Of a stretch of 64,000 bases of DNA, positions 23,651 to 36,880 are shown piece after piece. The notes beneath the pieces are model-generated. The model saw nothing but the letters and a program-made list of their open reading frames with translations, did no database searches and was not told the DNA's origin. Numbering within the stretch: position 1 is the first letter of the stretch; each line of letters starts with the position of its first letter. Made by a program: the position numbers and the translations under genes. Origin of the DNA: Ifrita kowaldi (lineage: Eukaryota > Chordata > Aves > Passeriformes > Cinclosomatidae); assembly GCA_013398055.1 (NCBI GenBank), contig VZRS01009616.1:372001-436000 (forward strand). The letters run 5' to 3'.

Positions 23651-26600
23651 GCTTTGTTGTGATGGAACACATGCATTCCTCACACATCTGGCATCCCTGA
23701 CATGGAGCAGGAGGCAGGCAAATGCCTAGTGACTCCTGGGGAAGCTTCATCTGCCAGGGCTACCCTGGATTCCAGGAGCTGCTTGGTACTAGCTGTGGCA
23801 TATTAAGCAGGGTTGAATCTGCCTCGGTATGTTGGAATGAGATTGCATATTTCATTAAAGCCTAATTTGTTTTTCATGGGGAAATACCAGAGGCTTCGGC
23901 AATTATCATACTTTTAAGATTGGAAGAAAGATGCTTGGATGAAATTTAGCAAACAAGGCTGTCAGTGCTCATTTAGTAGCTCCTTTGTGAATCATTTTGA
24001 ACCAAATTTGCATGATTGTAGCAGACCCAGAAAACCTTTTGCTGCAATTATTCAGTGATACCACTATATAATCAGCTGGAGGTAATGGGTATGCTTCTTA
24101 CAAAGCTTTTTTTTCACCATTTCTGGCCTTTTCAGTCCCTTTCTCAGCCTCCCTGGGGCCATTCTGAGACAACCTAGCACTGACCCAGAGAAGATAGATA
24201 CATGAAGGATAGTGGGTTGGATGGAGGAGGGATGTTGGCCTTTTGACAGAAGGATAAGATTCTGTTTTTTCAGATTTGACCCTGCATTTCTTGAAATCTG
24301 CAAGGTTTAAGGACAAAAATCTTGTGAGTTGCTCAAATCGCTCATACTGGAGCCTGGATTGAAAGTGCTTCATACATCTAGGGTTAACAATCTAATCTAG
24401 GAATTGAATTGAGCCCATGTAACTTGCATGCTAAATTTTGAAATGCTTGCCAGGTGAAAAAAAAGGGGGGAGGGAAATTGGAGAGTAAGTAGTGCCAAGT
24501 AAGCTCTAAAGTTGTCTTGCTTTGCTCTTTATTTCAAGTAGTGTAATAGGAAGCTGAGTCTTGAGTTATAATGAAAAAGGAATTTGTGCCTCACAGTATC
24601 GTTGTAAAAGTTAAGTATTTGTAAATGACAGAATTCAAGACTGACAGGAAAAAAAATACATTAAATCTGAAATAGCAGCACAGGTATTTTTGATGGAGAT
24701 GGGGTGGGAAGTGTGTTGTGAAGCTCTATGGGACAATGTAATTTTTGTTCCCAGCCTATGGAAGCGGTTAGCAGCTGCTTATTGCCCTTAACAGTTTGTT
24801 CTTAATTGACAAGGTTCCCATCTTGAGAGTTTTCAGTTGTATGCTTATATCTCCTCAGTCTTGGTATTCTCTAAACAGTTTAAGAAGCCTGGCATATCTC
24901 TTCCACCACGGTGGCAGAAATTGAATTGCATCAGAACAATCAGACATTGTGAAGTGAGTTGTTAGGAAGTCTCTTTGCCTGAGATACAGCTGTTTCTCGA
25001 GCATATGCTACCACAACAGCTACGAGTCTCAGTAATGCTGCATGGGAAAGAAAGAACTATCATTGAATTGCTATTCAAAAGAGGAATAAAATCCATGTGA
25101 ACACCCATGTTCCGAGGAGCTGAAATACAGCGTGGCTTGCATTTACTGCCTTTTGCTTGGTTTTTATTTATTCCGCAGCACAGATAGGTGACCTGAAGAA
25201 AAAAAAAAACAATTAAAAATGCACAGACCATTTCAAAGGATGATGTTACTGAACTGGCTAGTCTGTTCTGTGTAGATGCAGTTCCAGTATGCTGTTGCAC
25301 ACGTGTTTGTGCATATAGAAAATTGACTTCAGAAGTTTAATGCAGTTCTTAGTCAACAGTTGCTTTAGTAATCACTTGGTGTGATACTTGGTATCAAATC
25401 TGGGAGTAGCTTTGTCAGTGTGCTTGTAATGTTAACTAACATGCTCCTAGTGGCTTTTTTTTTAACAATTCAGGGATAATTTAATAATTTTTAGAGATAT
25501 CATCATTGCTATTTAAAAGACGTATTGGCTAAGCTAAAAGAAAAAGGAAACATAAATGCTTTGAATACATACATCTGAGCCCTATCTAAACCATTTCATT
25601 TTAAGTGGTGATAACACTTCACCTGCAGTATATTGGTTTCCTGAATTTCAATATCCTTTGGTCTGATCCCTCCATGAACAACTGAATCCTGCTGGCAGCA
25701 CAGGGATCTTCTCAAGTGCATTGCCACACTGTGTGCATGCGTTTCTGCATTGTGATACTGTTGCCTCCAGTAAAACCGTGCCTCCGTGTCTAATATTCTT
25801 GGTTAGTAATTTAACCAATCTCCTCTATAAATTTTGTTTCCACTTCATTGCTGTGCAATTGCATGGCCTACTTAATTGTATGGTTAACGGACAATCTCTC
25901 TTCAAAGGATTTGGGAATCCTACCAGTTAGATAACATGTATTTTGCCATTGTGCTTATATAGTTGTGTATGATAATGTAAAACTGAGACTCCTAAAGCAA
26001 TTTGATTATTCATTCAGATAAGAAGTCTTACCATAAGTCATTGTTGACAGTGAAATGGAAGCAGGGTGGCTTTCGTGTCTTAGGTGAATACGCAATCGCT
26101 CCTGCATTCTCTGAGTGTACTATGAAATGGTTTCCTATAAGAGAATTCTTGCAGGGCCCTATGTTCTTTGCTCTTTTTCATGGAAACAGTTTCTTGTAGG
26201 ATGGTGGCCTTATATCTCTTACTGGGCAAAAGCATCATTCTCTCCTGCAGAGCGAAGGTGGAATGAGGGAATGGGTTTTGTGGTGGGGCTTCTGCTTTTT
26301 CTCTGTGGGAAGACAGGGTGAGGATACGCAGTGCAGAAGAAATGGAGATGGGGAAAGTCCTTTAAGTGCTCGTGTTCTGTAGTGGAGGAAGCATGTAGCA
26401 TGAAGAGTACACTTGAACTTAATGGTGCTCACGTTGTTGCAGAATAAAACAAAAAATGACCTTTTTGATGTTAGCATCTTTCTCTTGAACCTTTAAGTTT
26501 CACAGTTGGTGGGAAGGGAAGGAAGCTGCATGTGGCTGCCTCATTAAGTAGCAGAGAATGTAATTATGACTTGTATTCTTGATTTATTGTTGAGCACTGA

Positions 26601-29600
26601 TAGTGAGTGACAGCAGGAAGAATGCTCTTAGAAATATAGTCTGTCTCAAACTTCACGGCTGGGCTTCAGCTTTCTTTAGCATCTGTGTTATGTGTGTTGG
26701 GTGGATGCCCAGGTTGTCAGAAATGTTGGTGACTCTGCTCTCTGCATCTTCATCAGAGCATCAGGAATCTGAACAAGTGATTAGGAGCCCAGCCTGGCTT
26801 TCTGGCTTCTCCTTCTGCCTTGCTTTTGCTTTTTTTCTTTTCTCTTACTGAAGGCATACTTAATTACAGCTGCACTCTATGCTGTCTGCTGTCAGAAGTG
26901 TTCTTGGCCGGCAGGGAAGATATCAGCCCAATTCCTACTTGCTGCCTCCTGGAGGTGAGGTGGGACAGAAGAGAATCAATTAAGAGATGAAAAAGCACAG
27001 TTTAAAATAAACGGAATAGATAAGGCACCCAAAAGGATGGAACTATTTGCAGGACATGATGAAGGTTTTGACATTTGTATAATTGTATTAATATTTGTAA
27101 ATCAAATACGTTTCTTGCCTCACAGTGAGAGAGGCTAGTTTTAAATATTCTATGGAAGTTTGTTTAGTATTTGATAGCGAAAGAATTTTTTTAGAGCGTG
27201 TAATTGAGTTGGATTAATGGATAAACAAGTTGAAAGTGATTTCCATCTGTGTTTCTTGTTCCACATAAATCCCCAATTTTCTATGTTCTCTTGAGTACTC
27301 TTAGCACTTTAGCAGTAAAACCTTTCTCTTACCTGACATTAGAACAGATTTTTCAGAGAAAGCAGTTTCTACTATTAAAGCGTCGTTCCTTTGTCAGTAA
27401 GAATACTGCTTAATTGAAAATCCTGGCTGTGAATGCTAATTCATGCTTCCAGGTGACCTCCAGGTATGCTTCTAATCTTCTTGTCAGTATAGAAGAGTGC
27501 TTAAGGACCAAAGACAAAGGGAACATTTTCAGAGGGACTGTGTTCCCAGCTTAGTTACCTGAAGATAATTTCTTGTATATCACTTAGGACTTGGTGTCCT
27601 TCATACATGATAGTAGCATTTTCTTCCAATTTTGTTTTGTTTTGCAAGATTGTTAAATGATGTGTTCATGATTTGTGAAATGTTAGGCATATATCTGTTG
27701 CATATTGTGTTTTTATAGACTTCTGTTATTTTGACAGTATTGTCACCACCAGTAATGTAAGATTGATTTGAATTTGCATCTGTACTATGCCAGTAGCAGT
27801 GTAGTGCATCCAATTTGCACATGAACTAATCCATTTGTGTTATGAACTCAGGGAAAATACAACCTTTTCCAAAAGAAGGCCTGATACCCTAGGATGTTAA
27901 TTACCTTTAGAATAGCTTACAGAGCTGTATGAACTCAATAATTATGAGATATATTTAGAAACAAATGTGTTAACTGCCTTGATACAGGAAGCCTTGCATA
28001 GTTCTTGAGCAGAGGTTTATATCACACTCTTCATCAAGCTAGGCTTCTGTGGATTGTTCTGAGCTGCAGCACAATAATCGGCTTTGTAAATGGATAGTTT
28101 CACATTTGCTTCAAAAGTAACTTGTAAATGAAGTGGTAAGTTTTAGTTAAGGAAGGTACATCAAAGATTTATGTGCTTCATCTTGAAATTGCTGAACTCT
28201 GATATTTGAGGATAAATCCTTGCAGCATTTTGCTCTGATAGCCAAGCCAAATCCTTGCCAGCATATCACATTGCCATTGTTCAGTGCGGAAGGATTGGAA
28301 AGTGCCTCGCTAGGAATTATTTGGTATGGTGTGCTGTCTCAGTCCTCTGCTGGAAATTATGCTTACTAAGTACAATAATGTTCTTGGTGAGGAGAAATAA
28401 CATGCTATCAGGAAATAACTAAAGAAAACTGTATAGCATACCATATACTAATTGTAAGGGGAGGCAAATTCTTGGCAAGAAATTTAGGAATGTTTCCATT
28501 TAAGACTGTAAACGTCCAAATATTTATTTTTCTTTTCTTCCAAGAAGTAAAAGAAACATTGGCTGTTCAAAAATTGTTAAATGTTTTGTCCCATTTTGTA
28601 AAGTAATGGTGTTGCTGTTGACTCTCAGCTGGTGAATGTAAGATCTCACCTCTCACGGATATATGGTACTTAAGATACTGTGCCCTCTACATGTTAGTCA
28701 TAGTTAGACGTTCCTATCAAGGAAGCCAGCAAATGAGGAGATAAGGCTGTACTTAAAATGTACAAAAATGATTGTAGACTCATTTATCTGACTGCTCTGG
28801 TACACACTGCATTAAAGTACTTAATGAATAACTACATCATGGTTCATGTAGGGTTTAACATTCTTAGGTTAGGCTTTTATCAAAGGCATTAAAAGAATGA
28901 ATAGCTATCCTATGTATAAATCATATGGGTAAGCAGAATGTAAAGCAGAAGTGCAGTATGCTATACTCCTTGGTGGCTAATCTGCAAAGGATAACAGCAT
29001 ACTTACCCTGGATGGTTACAACTACCCCTTCAGTTTGCATAGGTCCCATCATGAATCTTCAAGCTTCAAATCATATTTACTTATTTATAACATTTTTTTT
29101 TGTCTGAATTTGAAGTTATTATATGAGAATAATGGGAATTTTTCTCTGTTAATGATGACTGCATACAAGGAGTTAGGAAGAGTGTAGTACAGTACTGTGT
29201 CTTTTGTTTTCTCTTCTTTCCTGCTCTCCCCCCCCTTTTAAAATTTTTTTTTGCCTTCTGATTTTGTGTTGTGTAAGAAAGGATCTTACCAACTTGTTTG
29301 GTGTATGCTTGGAACAAAGGACACTTCTCTGGTAGAGCTTGGGAACCAAACAAAGCACATTATCAGTGTTGATGGATGGTTAACTGGTTTTCCACAGCAC
29401 ACTGAGAACAGTGAAGAGAAGTAGCTATGTATTAGTCATGTATTTTCATCTCCTTTGCTTCACACTAGGGAGATATGATCTTTAGTTTTGACTGGTGACC
29501 TTTCACCTGTGCATCGTGTTTTGGTCATCAGGTTTAATGCAGATGTAGATCATGGTCTTGATTTCTGTGTTACTGTACTACTGTTCTAAACCACTCCTTA

Positions 29601-31775
29601 AATCTCTTGAAAGAATGAAGTCAGTGCAAGAAGAAAGCGTGCTATTTGTTATTGGTATTCCTTACCATTGCTAGGTGGCTTCTACCACTATGTATGAGTG
29701 CAAAAATGTACCTTGTATTTGTCTGCAGGGTCTGCAAGAGACTCTAACAGGCTCTGAGAAGCAGGTGTCTTCCACTGCCTGTAGCATTGAAAGTGCCTTC
29801 AGGAGAGGCACCCAAAACTCAGGCTGCTTGGAAGGGGACTGGGCTGTTTGGTTCTGGGGTTTTCTTCACTTTGGAATTTACTTAGTTTCTTTTTCCCTCT
29901 GACTGGTGTGAAATAGTCCAAACTAGGATTATCTCTGAAGCAGGCTGTGAAGTCATTCTGTTTTCCCAGACTTTAGGAAGAGAAGGTTATGTTGACTTTA
30001 CTCTCCTTAAACTCTGTTCTCATCCATAGTCAGTGTATTCTCTGGGTTTTTGGCAAGGAGCGCACCTTGTGGAAGAGAATTTATTTAGCTGGTAACCTTT
30101 TTCATGAAACCCTGAGCCTCTGGCTATGTATAAATAGATATCCCTGTACTTTATGCTACCTGGGGCAATGTCTAAAAACTACTAGGGGGGAAAATTTTTT
30201 TCTACTCACTGAATGTGATTTTGATGACAATAGAGAATTACATTGAAGCAAAAAGAATGTAGACCTTTAAACTTTCAAATGATATTAAAAATTAATCAAG
30301 AGGAGTGGTATTCTTACTGTGTTCTCCTTCTGTCTCAGGTTTTAAGATCTAAGCATTAGAGGCTGTGGGCTGTATAAAGACACAACTGTTTCCTTTTGTA
30401 CTGTCATTTTATTCTATTCAGTTAAACAAACAAAATGAGAACTGATCAAGTCTCTAATACTCCCCCTGAATTATTGCAAACTTAGTTAAGAGATGTCTCT
30501 GACTGCGCTGATATTTTGATAATATGGAGGTGCTTACAATCTGATTAACACATGCTGCATTTTTCTTCTCTCCTACTGGGAATAAAAGACTGGGGCTAAT
30601 AAAATGTTTCCTGACCTTGAACAGGAGGGTATAGTATTTTCTTTCTTGATAAACATATATAACTGTGAGTGCTGATATTTGCTGATTTTGTTTGAGAGGT
30701 ATAGTAAACAATACAACTTATGAGAAAGTATGCATAGTAAATTTTGCTTATCTCCGCTCTTTTTTTCATGAGAATGTCTTACTCCATGAAGGAGTAAGTT
30801 AAAAAAAATAGCTATGTATGTAGCTACCATGTAGCTAATAAATGAAATTCTTGTTGTGGTTTAAAGAGCCTTCTGTTCAAAATTTGTACTTAAAACATTG
30901 AATTAAAAATAGGATAATTGTAATTGTTTTTGTGTATACAACGTCTGGGAATTCTACTTTGCATCTTCTTAACACAGTAAATAAAAAGAAGGGACTAGAA
31001 CATGTCTGGCTTTAAAGGTTTGCTAAAAATGTATCTAAAAATTTATGAATACTTTATCTTTTCTCCCCTTTATGGTTTCCCAGATACTTTTTAATTCAGT
31101 GATTCTTCCAGTTTTTTTGTGCTGTGTGGAGTTAAAGTGATTTCCTTTGGCACTTGCAATGACACGTTGTAAGGGTCTGCCTACAACTAAGGTTGAATTA
31201 GGAAGGGTTGAGAGTCAGGAGACTAGAGAGTTAGGAGAAATGCCCAGCTGAAAGCATTTGAGTTAGTAGATTTTTAGTTTTTCATAACAATCAAACAGGA
31301 AAAAAAAAAAGTCATGGCATGTTCTTCCCTCCTGGTTATGCAGCTCAGATTCCTTAGCAGCAAAGGTTATCCTACTGTAGCCAAGGTCTGTTCCTAAAGC
31401 AGCAGCTTTTTCAGCTGCAGGTGGTAACAGATGGAGATAGATGGATGGATGGAGATGCAGATGCAGCTCAAGCTGGGGAGATGTTTGCCAGTCACTCTGT
31501 TAACTCCCCCTCACTGGTATCCACCTCTTTGACGTGCTGGCTCCAGATTCTGTCAGGAGTCCCATTTGGCTTCCATTCAACTCTGATCAAATAAAGATGA
31601 GAGAGAAATTTACATCTTTGCTGTACCAGACATTCTCTTATGGGTATTTGTTTTTAGTGGCTGGCACACCGTATTTGTCAGGAAACTGTCTTTAAAATGG
31701 TATTTGCACTCAGCACCTGACATCTTTAGTACAGTATAACCTAAGACTTCTCTAGTAGCCGTCAAACTTCTTCAG
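23651..31775. other. Non-coding unique DNA, no gene recognised
   Basis: About 8 kb of AT-rich sequence without recognised exons or mobile elements. The longest frame is 112 codons (24962-25300, minus), with no motif. Small features include a perfect 8-bp hairpin with a 5-base loop at 30778-30798 (cttactcc/ggagtaag), two copies of atgtagcta just after it, a C-rich run near 29228 next to T/A-rich sequence, and a short GATG run near 31438-31452. Confidence 0.65.
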
Positions 31776-31835
31776 GGAAGGTGGGAGCATCTTCCATGTC
31801 TTGAGATTCAGGAGGTCCTTCCCAGCCCTAAAAAA
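31776..31835 (+). mobile_element. Possible short CR1 tail relic
   Basis: The stretch 'gaggtccttcccagccctaa' style sequence at about 31812-31830 resembles the last bases of a CR1 3' end ('gaggtcccttccaaccct'), and the preceding 'ttgagattcag' could be the degenerate 'ggagattttca' segment. The internal part (the 'cctggac...gttggactagat' portion) is missing, and there is no octamer. It may be an internally deleted relic or chance similarity. Confidence 0.25.
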
Positions 31836-33535
31836 GGGATTAGTGTGATAGTCACTGTTTAAAACGAACAATAGCTATAAACCAAGTAGTAGCTAACACT
31901 GTCCTAGAAGTGGGAGGTAATCACTGAAAGGTGAGTCTGATTTTGTTCTGATATGTAGGAGACGGCAGCTTGTGGCCACCTCCAGTGATGTTGACTTTCT
32001 ATGGGTTAAGAAAGGCAGGATGAGAGGAAGAGCTCTGGAAGAAGAGCCCATTGTTCCCAGAGTCTTCTGGCATTTTATGTTGTGGAGAGCACATCGACAC
32101 TGGAGATGATAGCTGAGCAGGAACTGTGACGTTTTTGTTGCTATTTTGTTTTTATAGTTGGAGGAGGAAGAGAGGAGGGATGCTTGTAAAAGGTGCTTTC
32201 CTCCTAGGGAGGATGTTTTTCCTCTTTGAACCTGTGACTACAGCAGGAAGGAAGTAGAGGCTGTAGAGCTTGCAGGAGACACATTTCTCCAGTAGAAAGT
32301 TTCTAATATGCAACTGTCAGCTGGGCAATCTCCTAAAATGCTGTGCTTCCACCTTGATTGCTCCTTGTTCCCAGTGATCAGCGGTTGGGCTGTCAGCTTC
32401 TGTTTATAAGTCATTGTAACTAGTTTGGTTCCTTCTTCTGGGGTCGGTGCAAGATGCAGACGTGGCTACAGCAGTGTCCTGTGGTATTTATTTGAACAGT
32501 TGAGTTTTTGACAAGGGAGGGCAACATTTATCAAGAAGTTCAAAAGGATTTTGTGAAATGTCATCTGCAGCCTGTGCCTGGAAGGTGGAGGGAGGGATTA
32601 TAGGATTTGCTATGGGTGATGTGAACCTGCACATCTGCCTGGTTTTGCTATGGTGAGGATCAAAGGCTATTTCTGGATACATTTTGGGGGCTTTGAAGTG
32701 GTGGCCTTGGTTGAATCAGTAAGCATTGCCGATGTAAAGGTTATGAAGTTCAATCAGTGACACAAGGCTACATAAATGAAATATACATTTTTTTTCTACA
32801 ATCACATTGTGCCTGGTCCACTGGTGCTCTACTCATCTAGAAGCCTTTGGTGATAGCCCGGCAGCCTATTCAGATAAGAAAAACAAACCTTTCCCTGCTT
32901 TTTTGTGATCTGACACAGTTCACTATTTTCAGCTTGCTATTATCATAACAACAACAACAAAAAGGTTAAGTCATGTACTTAATGGTGTGTCTTTGAAAAC
33001 AAAGTTTTAATCATTGTTCAGTCATCATTTATGGCTCTGAACTTCTAATGTGGTGTTTATTAGAAAATATTTTAATAGTCTTCCAATTTTTCAAAACAGA
33101 CATGTTTGGTTTTTCCTTTTTGAAGGCAGCTTTCAGCAGATCAGTGGTTTTCGGAAATCATCCCCCTGATTTCATGACTAAAATTATTTCATGTCTGCCT
33201 GTCACCTTTCTGCTCTGTTGAAATCAATGGCGTTGGGATGGAAGTCACTCTCTGCAAATGTACTATTTCTTGTAAAGTTCTCTGAAGTGATAAAGTGGTC
33301 TAAAGCGTTTTGTTGGGAAGAGGATTGTTTTCCTCATAAATACAGGAAGTAGAAGCAGCATTCTTTTTTCTTTTCAGTGTTCACAGAACAGTATCAAAGA
33401 ATTTGATGTGTGCTTAAAAAGCAAACATGCAGAAGAACAAAAAATACGAAACAAGGCTTTGATTTTTTTTCCCCCCCCTGGACTCTAATACCAACAGGCA
33501 GAAATAGGGCTCTGAGCATTATCTTGTAGGGATTT
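31836..33535. other. Non-coding unique DNA, no gene recognised
   Basis: No exon was recognised. The region 31900-32700 is less AT-rich than its surroundings and has only short frames. A (CAA)4 run lies near 32949-32960, and a T8C8 pyrimidine tract near 33463-33478. Confidence 0.6.
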
Positions 33536-33775
33536 ACACCTGATAGGAAACCAGAGCGCGTTTTTAAGGCCAGAATTACTTTGTTGTTTTTGGAATAGTT
33601 ACTAAGCCGGGTAACAGCATGACTGTTTACAGGGAATAATGCCTCCGGGCTTTAGGCAAAGAAGTGTGAAGGATTTGAGAATAACTGGCCCTGGGAGACA
33701 CCAGAGAAAGCCAGAGCCTTTCGGATAGGCTTCAGCATCCCCAGGCATCTGATCCACTGTGAAATTGAGCAAAAA
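33536..33775. other. Candidate conserved non-coding element
   Basis: Five CpGs are retained (agagcgcgttt, aagccggg, cctccgggc, tttcggat) within about 190 bases of otherwise mixed composition. There are also purine-rich stretches, and the 'aagccgggtaac' and 'cctccgggcttt' segments look GC-balanced against AT-rich flanks. No frame or repeat explains it. A regulatory role is a guess based on composition. Confidence 0.25.
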
Positions 33776-36595
33776 TAATGGTACTTTGTAACTCAGGTAG
33801 CAAGAATTTAGGATCCAGTGTTGCTGCTTATTTCTTTCCTGAAGTGGTCTGTTGACATTTATGTTGTTTCTTTTGTGTGCAGATGTGACTCTCCGGGTCT
33901 GTGGGGAGGGCTGGCAGTAAGATATGTATGTGTGCTGTTTATTGTGTCTTTGGCTCTGACACCTTGCATGTTTCTTATTTAACCCTTTGAACTTTTTAAA
34001 TGGAAGTTTTTACTGTGAAAGATGTATTCAGTTTCGGAAATCTAGCTATGTGATAGCATTAGCCTCATTAATGTTTGTGCAGTTGTAATGTACCGTGATT
34101 TTAATAACGGGATTTGCAGCTCTGGGCTGAAGATTTTAGTCCTGCGGTACTACTTGGAAATAAAACTGCTTAAAATGGTTGGAAAAATTATTTATATGCT
34201 CACTAAGCATCAGGCTGGAGTCAAGATTACCATCCTGTAAGTGAGCATCCTGCTTCTCCCAGTCTGCCCTTCTAGCTCTCTTCCTGCCCTTTTTATCTCT
34301 CCTCTGACTGCATGTTTAGTATGATTTGGCAATAGTTCCAGAAGGAGTTGTCCTCTGCTGACCCCTGGAAAGCCTTCGAAGCTGGAAGTTACAGCATTTT
34401 GCTGAAAGGTAAGAGATCATATTTTGAAATTAAAAAAGCCCCCAAAACGGAGGGGGCCAGGTTCGAGTCCGAGTCTGGCTGGGGTCTGGGAAGGGAGTGC
34501 TGGCAGCTGTACAGTGCAGTGTTCTTCCTGGTGTTTCTCAGCCTCTTCATGCTAGGCAGCCACTGGAAGGATGCTGGCTCTCTGAAAGGGTTACTTCTTG
34601 CATGAGCCAAAGGAGTGAGACACAGTATTTTATTTATCCCCCAATTTGCATATATTAAAAGGGTGGTGGAGGAATAGAGTTCGTACTGATTATTTCCTAG
34701 GGGAAATAATCTATTCTTAATTTTCAATATGTCTCTGCCATTGAAGTTGTTGTAGGATAGGGCCTCTGTCCCATCCTATAGCAGACTTGAGCTCCTTCGA
34801 AGTCCCTTACACAGAATGAAAACATAAATGAGCTCAGGTAAATATTTTGCAATGAAATTACTGGCAAAGACCTTTTATTGAGAAAGCATTCTTCTCTGTT
34901 TAGGGGTGTGCATGAGGTGATTCCACTACCGCCCTGTATTTCATATAATCTTGTGTGTTTGCGTGTGTGGACTCTCCTGTTTGTTCCGTGCCAGCTCTCA
35001 ATAAGTGACATCTCATTGATTTGTGTGTGGGGAATCCTGCACAGGTAGCACAATAGTTCCAGTAGTCATGACACTTAAAATACGTTCTTTCAGACAAGTG
35101 ACACTTATATGAGAATAATATTAATAATTAAAATCTTTCTTGAAACACTGATTTGAAATTGGTTTGAACCCACACTCAATTAAGACTACTATGCTGAGAA
35201 ACTACGTTTAGTTGCATGGCTTTGAACTAGCAGCTATACACACTCTACAAAAATAACTATGCTATTATTTCCTTAAAAGTAAATCAAAAATCTCCTCCTA
35301 ACCTACATAGAGAGTAAGACGCAGATGCTTCTGTAACAGTGTAAGTCAAATAAAGGAGAGTGTAAGGCTGGTTATGCTTTCACCATGTTGTCGGTTCAGA
35401 GCCACATGAAGATGGGAATGTGTTGCAGTGGCCACAAATTTGTATTTTTGAGATGGAAAAGGTCACCTTTCTGCTTTGTGTGTATAGGGATGCTGAATAC
35501 ATTTAAACAATGGGTTGCTAGTTAGCTGGTAATAGAGGGTCTGATTGTGACCTTGAGCTCTACTGCTGTAAATTAAGTTTATTTTGAGGCATGGCAGGGT
35601 TGAATTAGCACTTGAGTTAGTGAGGGAAACTTCTGGCTCAGCATTTGCTTTTTAATGCCAGAATCTAGCCCACAGGGGGAAAAGCTTCTGTTCTCTAAAT
35701 CCCCAGATGCCATTTTCTGGAAGTAGGTAATATACAGATGCAAGAAAGTTGTTCTTGGAGTATCTGCTGCAAAAGGTTGTATGTCAAAAAATATTACGGA
35801 TACCTAGTGTAAAAAAAAAAAAAAAAAAAAAAAAGAGGAGGCAAGTATGCTGTTGCCTGCATGTTCTGCTAGAAAATATTAAACTGAAACACTGTCAAAG
35901 CCCAGAAGGACTTAGAGTGAAATGATAATAAAAGTGTATTTTCACATAAATTCACAATGTAAAGCATGGAAGGAATGTTAGGACATCCTGTGATCTGAAT
36001 TATACTAGGTACTTCTTTCACTCAATTGTCCCTTTTGTGAAAGTGTTAAATTACTGGACAAAAATATAATCTAGAGTACTTTGCTATTTTTTCAGTTTTT
36101 GTTTTTAATCAAGACCTGCAGCCTGTGCATCTGTGGCTCCTAGAAAGCTGAGGACAAATATGTTTGCTTCCTCACCTAATACATTATTTCTGCAGTTGTG
36201 ATCATTCCCACTCACTTCACTTTTCATCTTTCTTTGTGTAGTGTGAAAAAGAGGTGAGTTGGTTTCTTGGACATTTGTCTGTTAAAATCTGTAGTCTCTG
36301 GGTTTTGGATGAGTTCTGCATCTCCACTGAAGGACAGTGGTGTTTGGGGGAGGTGTCTTAAAAGAGCTTGAAGTGAGTCTAGGAGGTGGTTTGTGCTTAT
36401 AAGGACTCTTTCTGCCATTCTCTTGTCTAGAGGAAGGTAAAATTTTGGAGAGAAAAGGGCCATCTTGTACCATCGGAAAAGTTGAAAAGCCAAATTCTTT
36501 CCTCCACTTCTCTTGAAGTGCTTCTCAGTGTTCACTTCATCAGCTTTCTGAGGGGAGAGGGAGCAGGGGAGTCAGACTGCCTTATAAGTACAGCA
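33776..36595. other. Non-coding unique DNA, no gene recognised
   Basis: AT-rich sequence with short frames up to 112 codons (34389-34727, minus) and 109 codons (34724-35053, minus). These overlap other frames and show no motif. It holds a 6-bp hairpin at 34438-34457 (gccccc/gggggc around an 8-base loop) and the A24 tract listed separately. Confidence 0.65.
35811..35834 (+). repeat. Poly(A)24 tract
   Basis: Twenty-four uninterrupted A residues follow 'ctagtgt' and precede 'gaggaggc'. No AATAAA signal lies just upstream, and no target duplication was seen flanking a plausible retrocopy. CR1 tails are not polyadenylated, so this is best read as a mononucleotide repeat rather than a retroposon tail. 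Confidence 0.85.
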
Positions 36596-36880
36596 GCTTT
36601 CTATTTAGTTGCCGTTTGAGTTGCAGTGTCTATAGCACAAGTAATTAAATAACAATAATAATTGAGTCCAAACAATGCAATTAGAAGGCAAGATTTCATA
36701 ATCTGACTCTCTACAGGAGAATTAGTATGTCAGATAACAAACCAATCACATACAGCATCAGGTTATTAAAAAGCCTGATGATATTTGCAGTTTGTTTATG
36801 GCCGAAACATAAATCCATAAAATCTGGTTTCCATAGAAAAGTGTCAGACTGTCAAAGCAATGTTTCTATGTAATGTGTGC
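36596..36880. other. Candidate AT-rich conserved element with homeodomain cores
   Basis: Dense TAAT/ATTA cores (gtaattaaat, aataataattg, gcaattag, gagaattag, ggttattaaaa) alternate with non-repetitive words such as 'cagataacaaaccaatcac' and 'tttatggccgaaacataaat' over nearly 290 bases. There is no simple-sequence expansion and no open frame. This texture is typical of developmental enhancers and deeply conserved non-coding elements, but AT-rich neutral DNA can imitate it. Confidence 0.3.

Noticed and set aside
30778..30798. 8-bp perfect hairpin as a possible regulatory RNA structure
   Set aside because: Hairpins of this size are expected many times in 64 kb of AT-rich DNA, and there is no supporting context.
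34438..34470. Hairpin gccccc/gggggc followed by ggttcgagtcc, which looks like a Pol III B box and tRNA T loop
   Set aside because: The 5-bp T stem does not form (only three of five pairs), there is no A box or acceptor stem, and the hairpin is not in a tRNA arrangement.
35811..35834. Poly(A)24 as the tail of a processed pseudogene
   Set aside because: No polyadenylation signal, coding similarity or target-site duplication was seen upstream. Birds have few processed retrocopies because CR1 does not use poly(A) tails.
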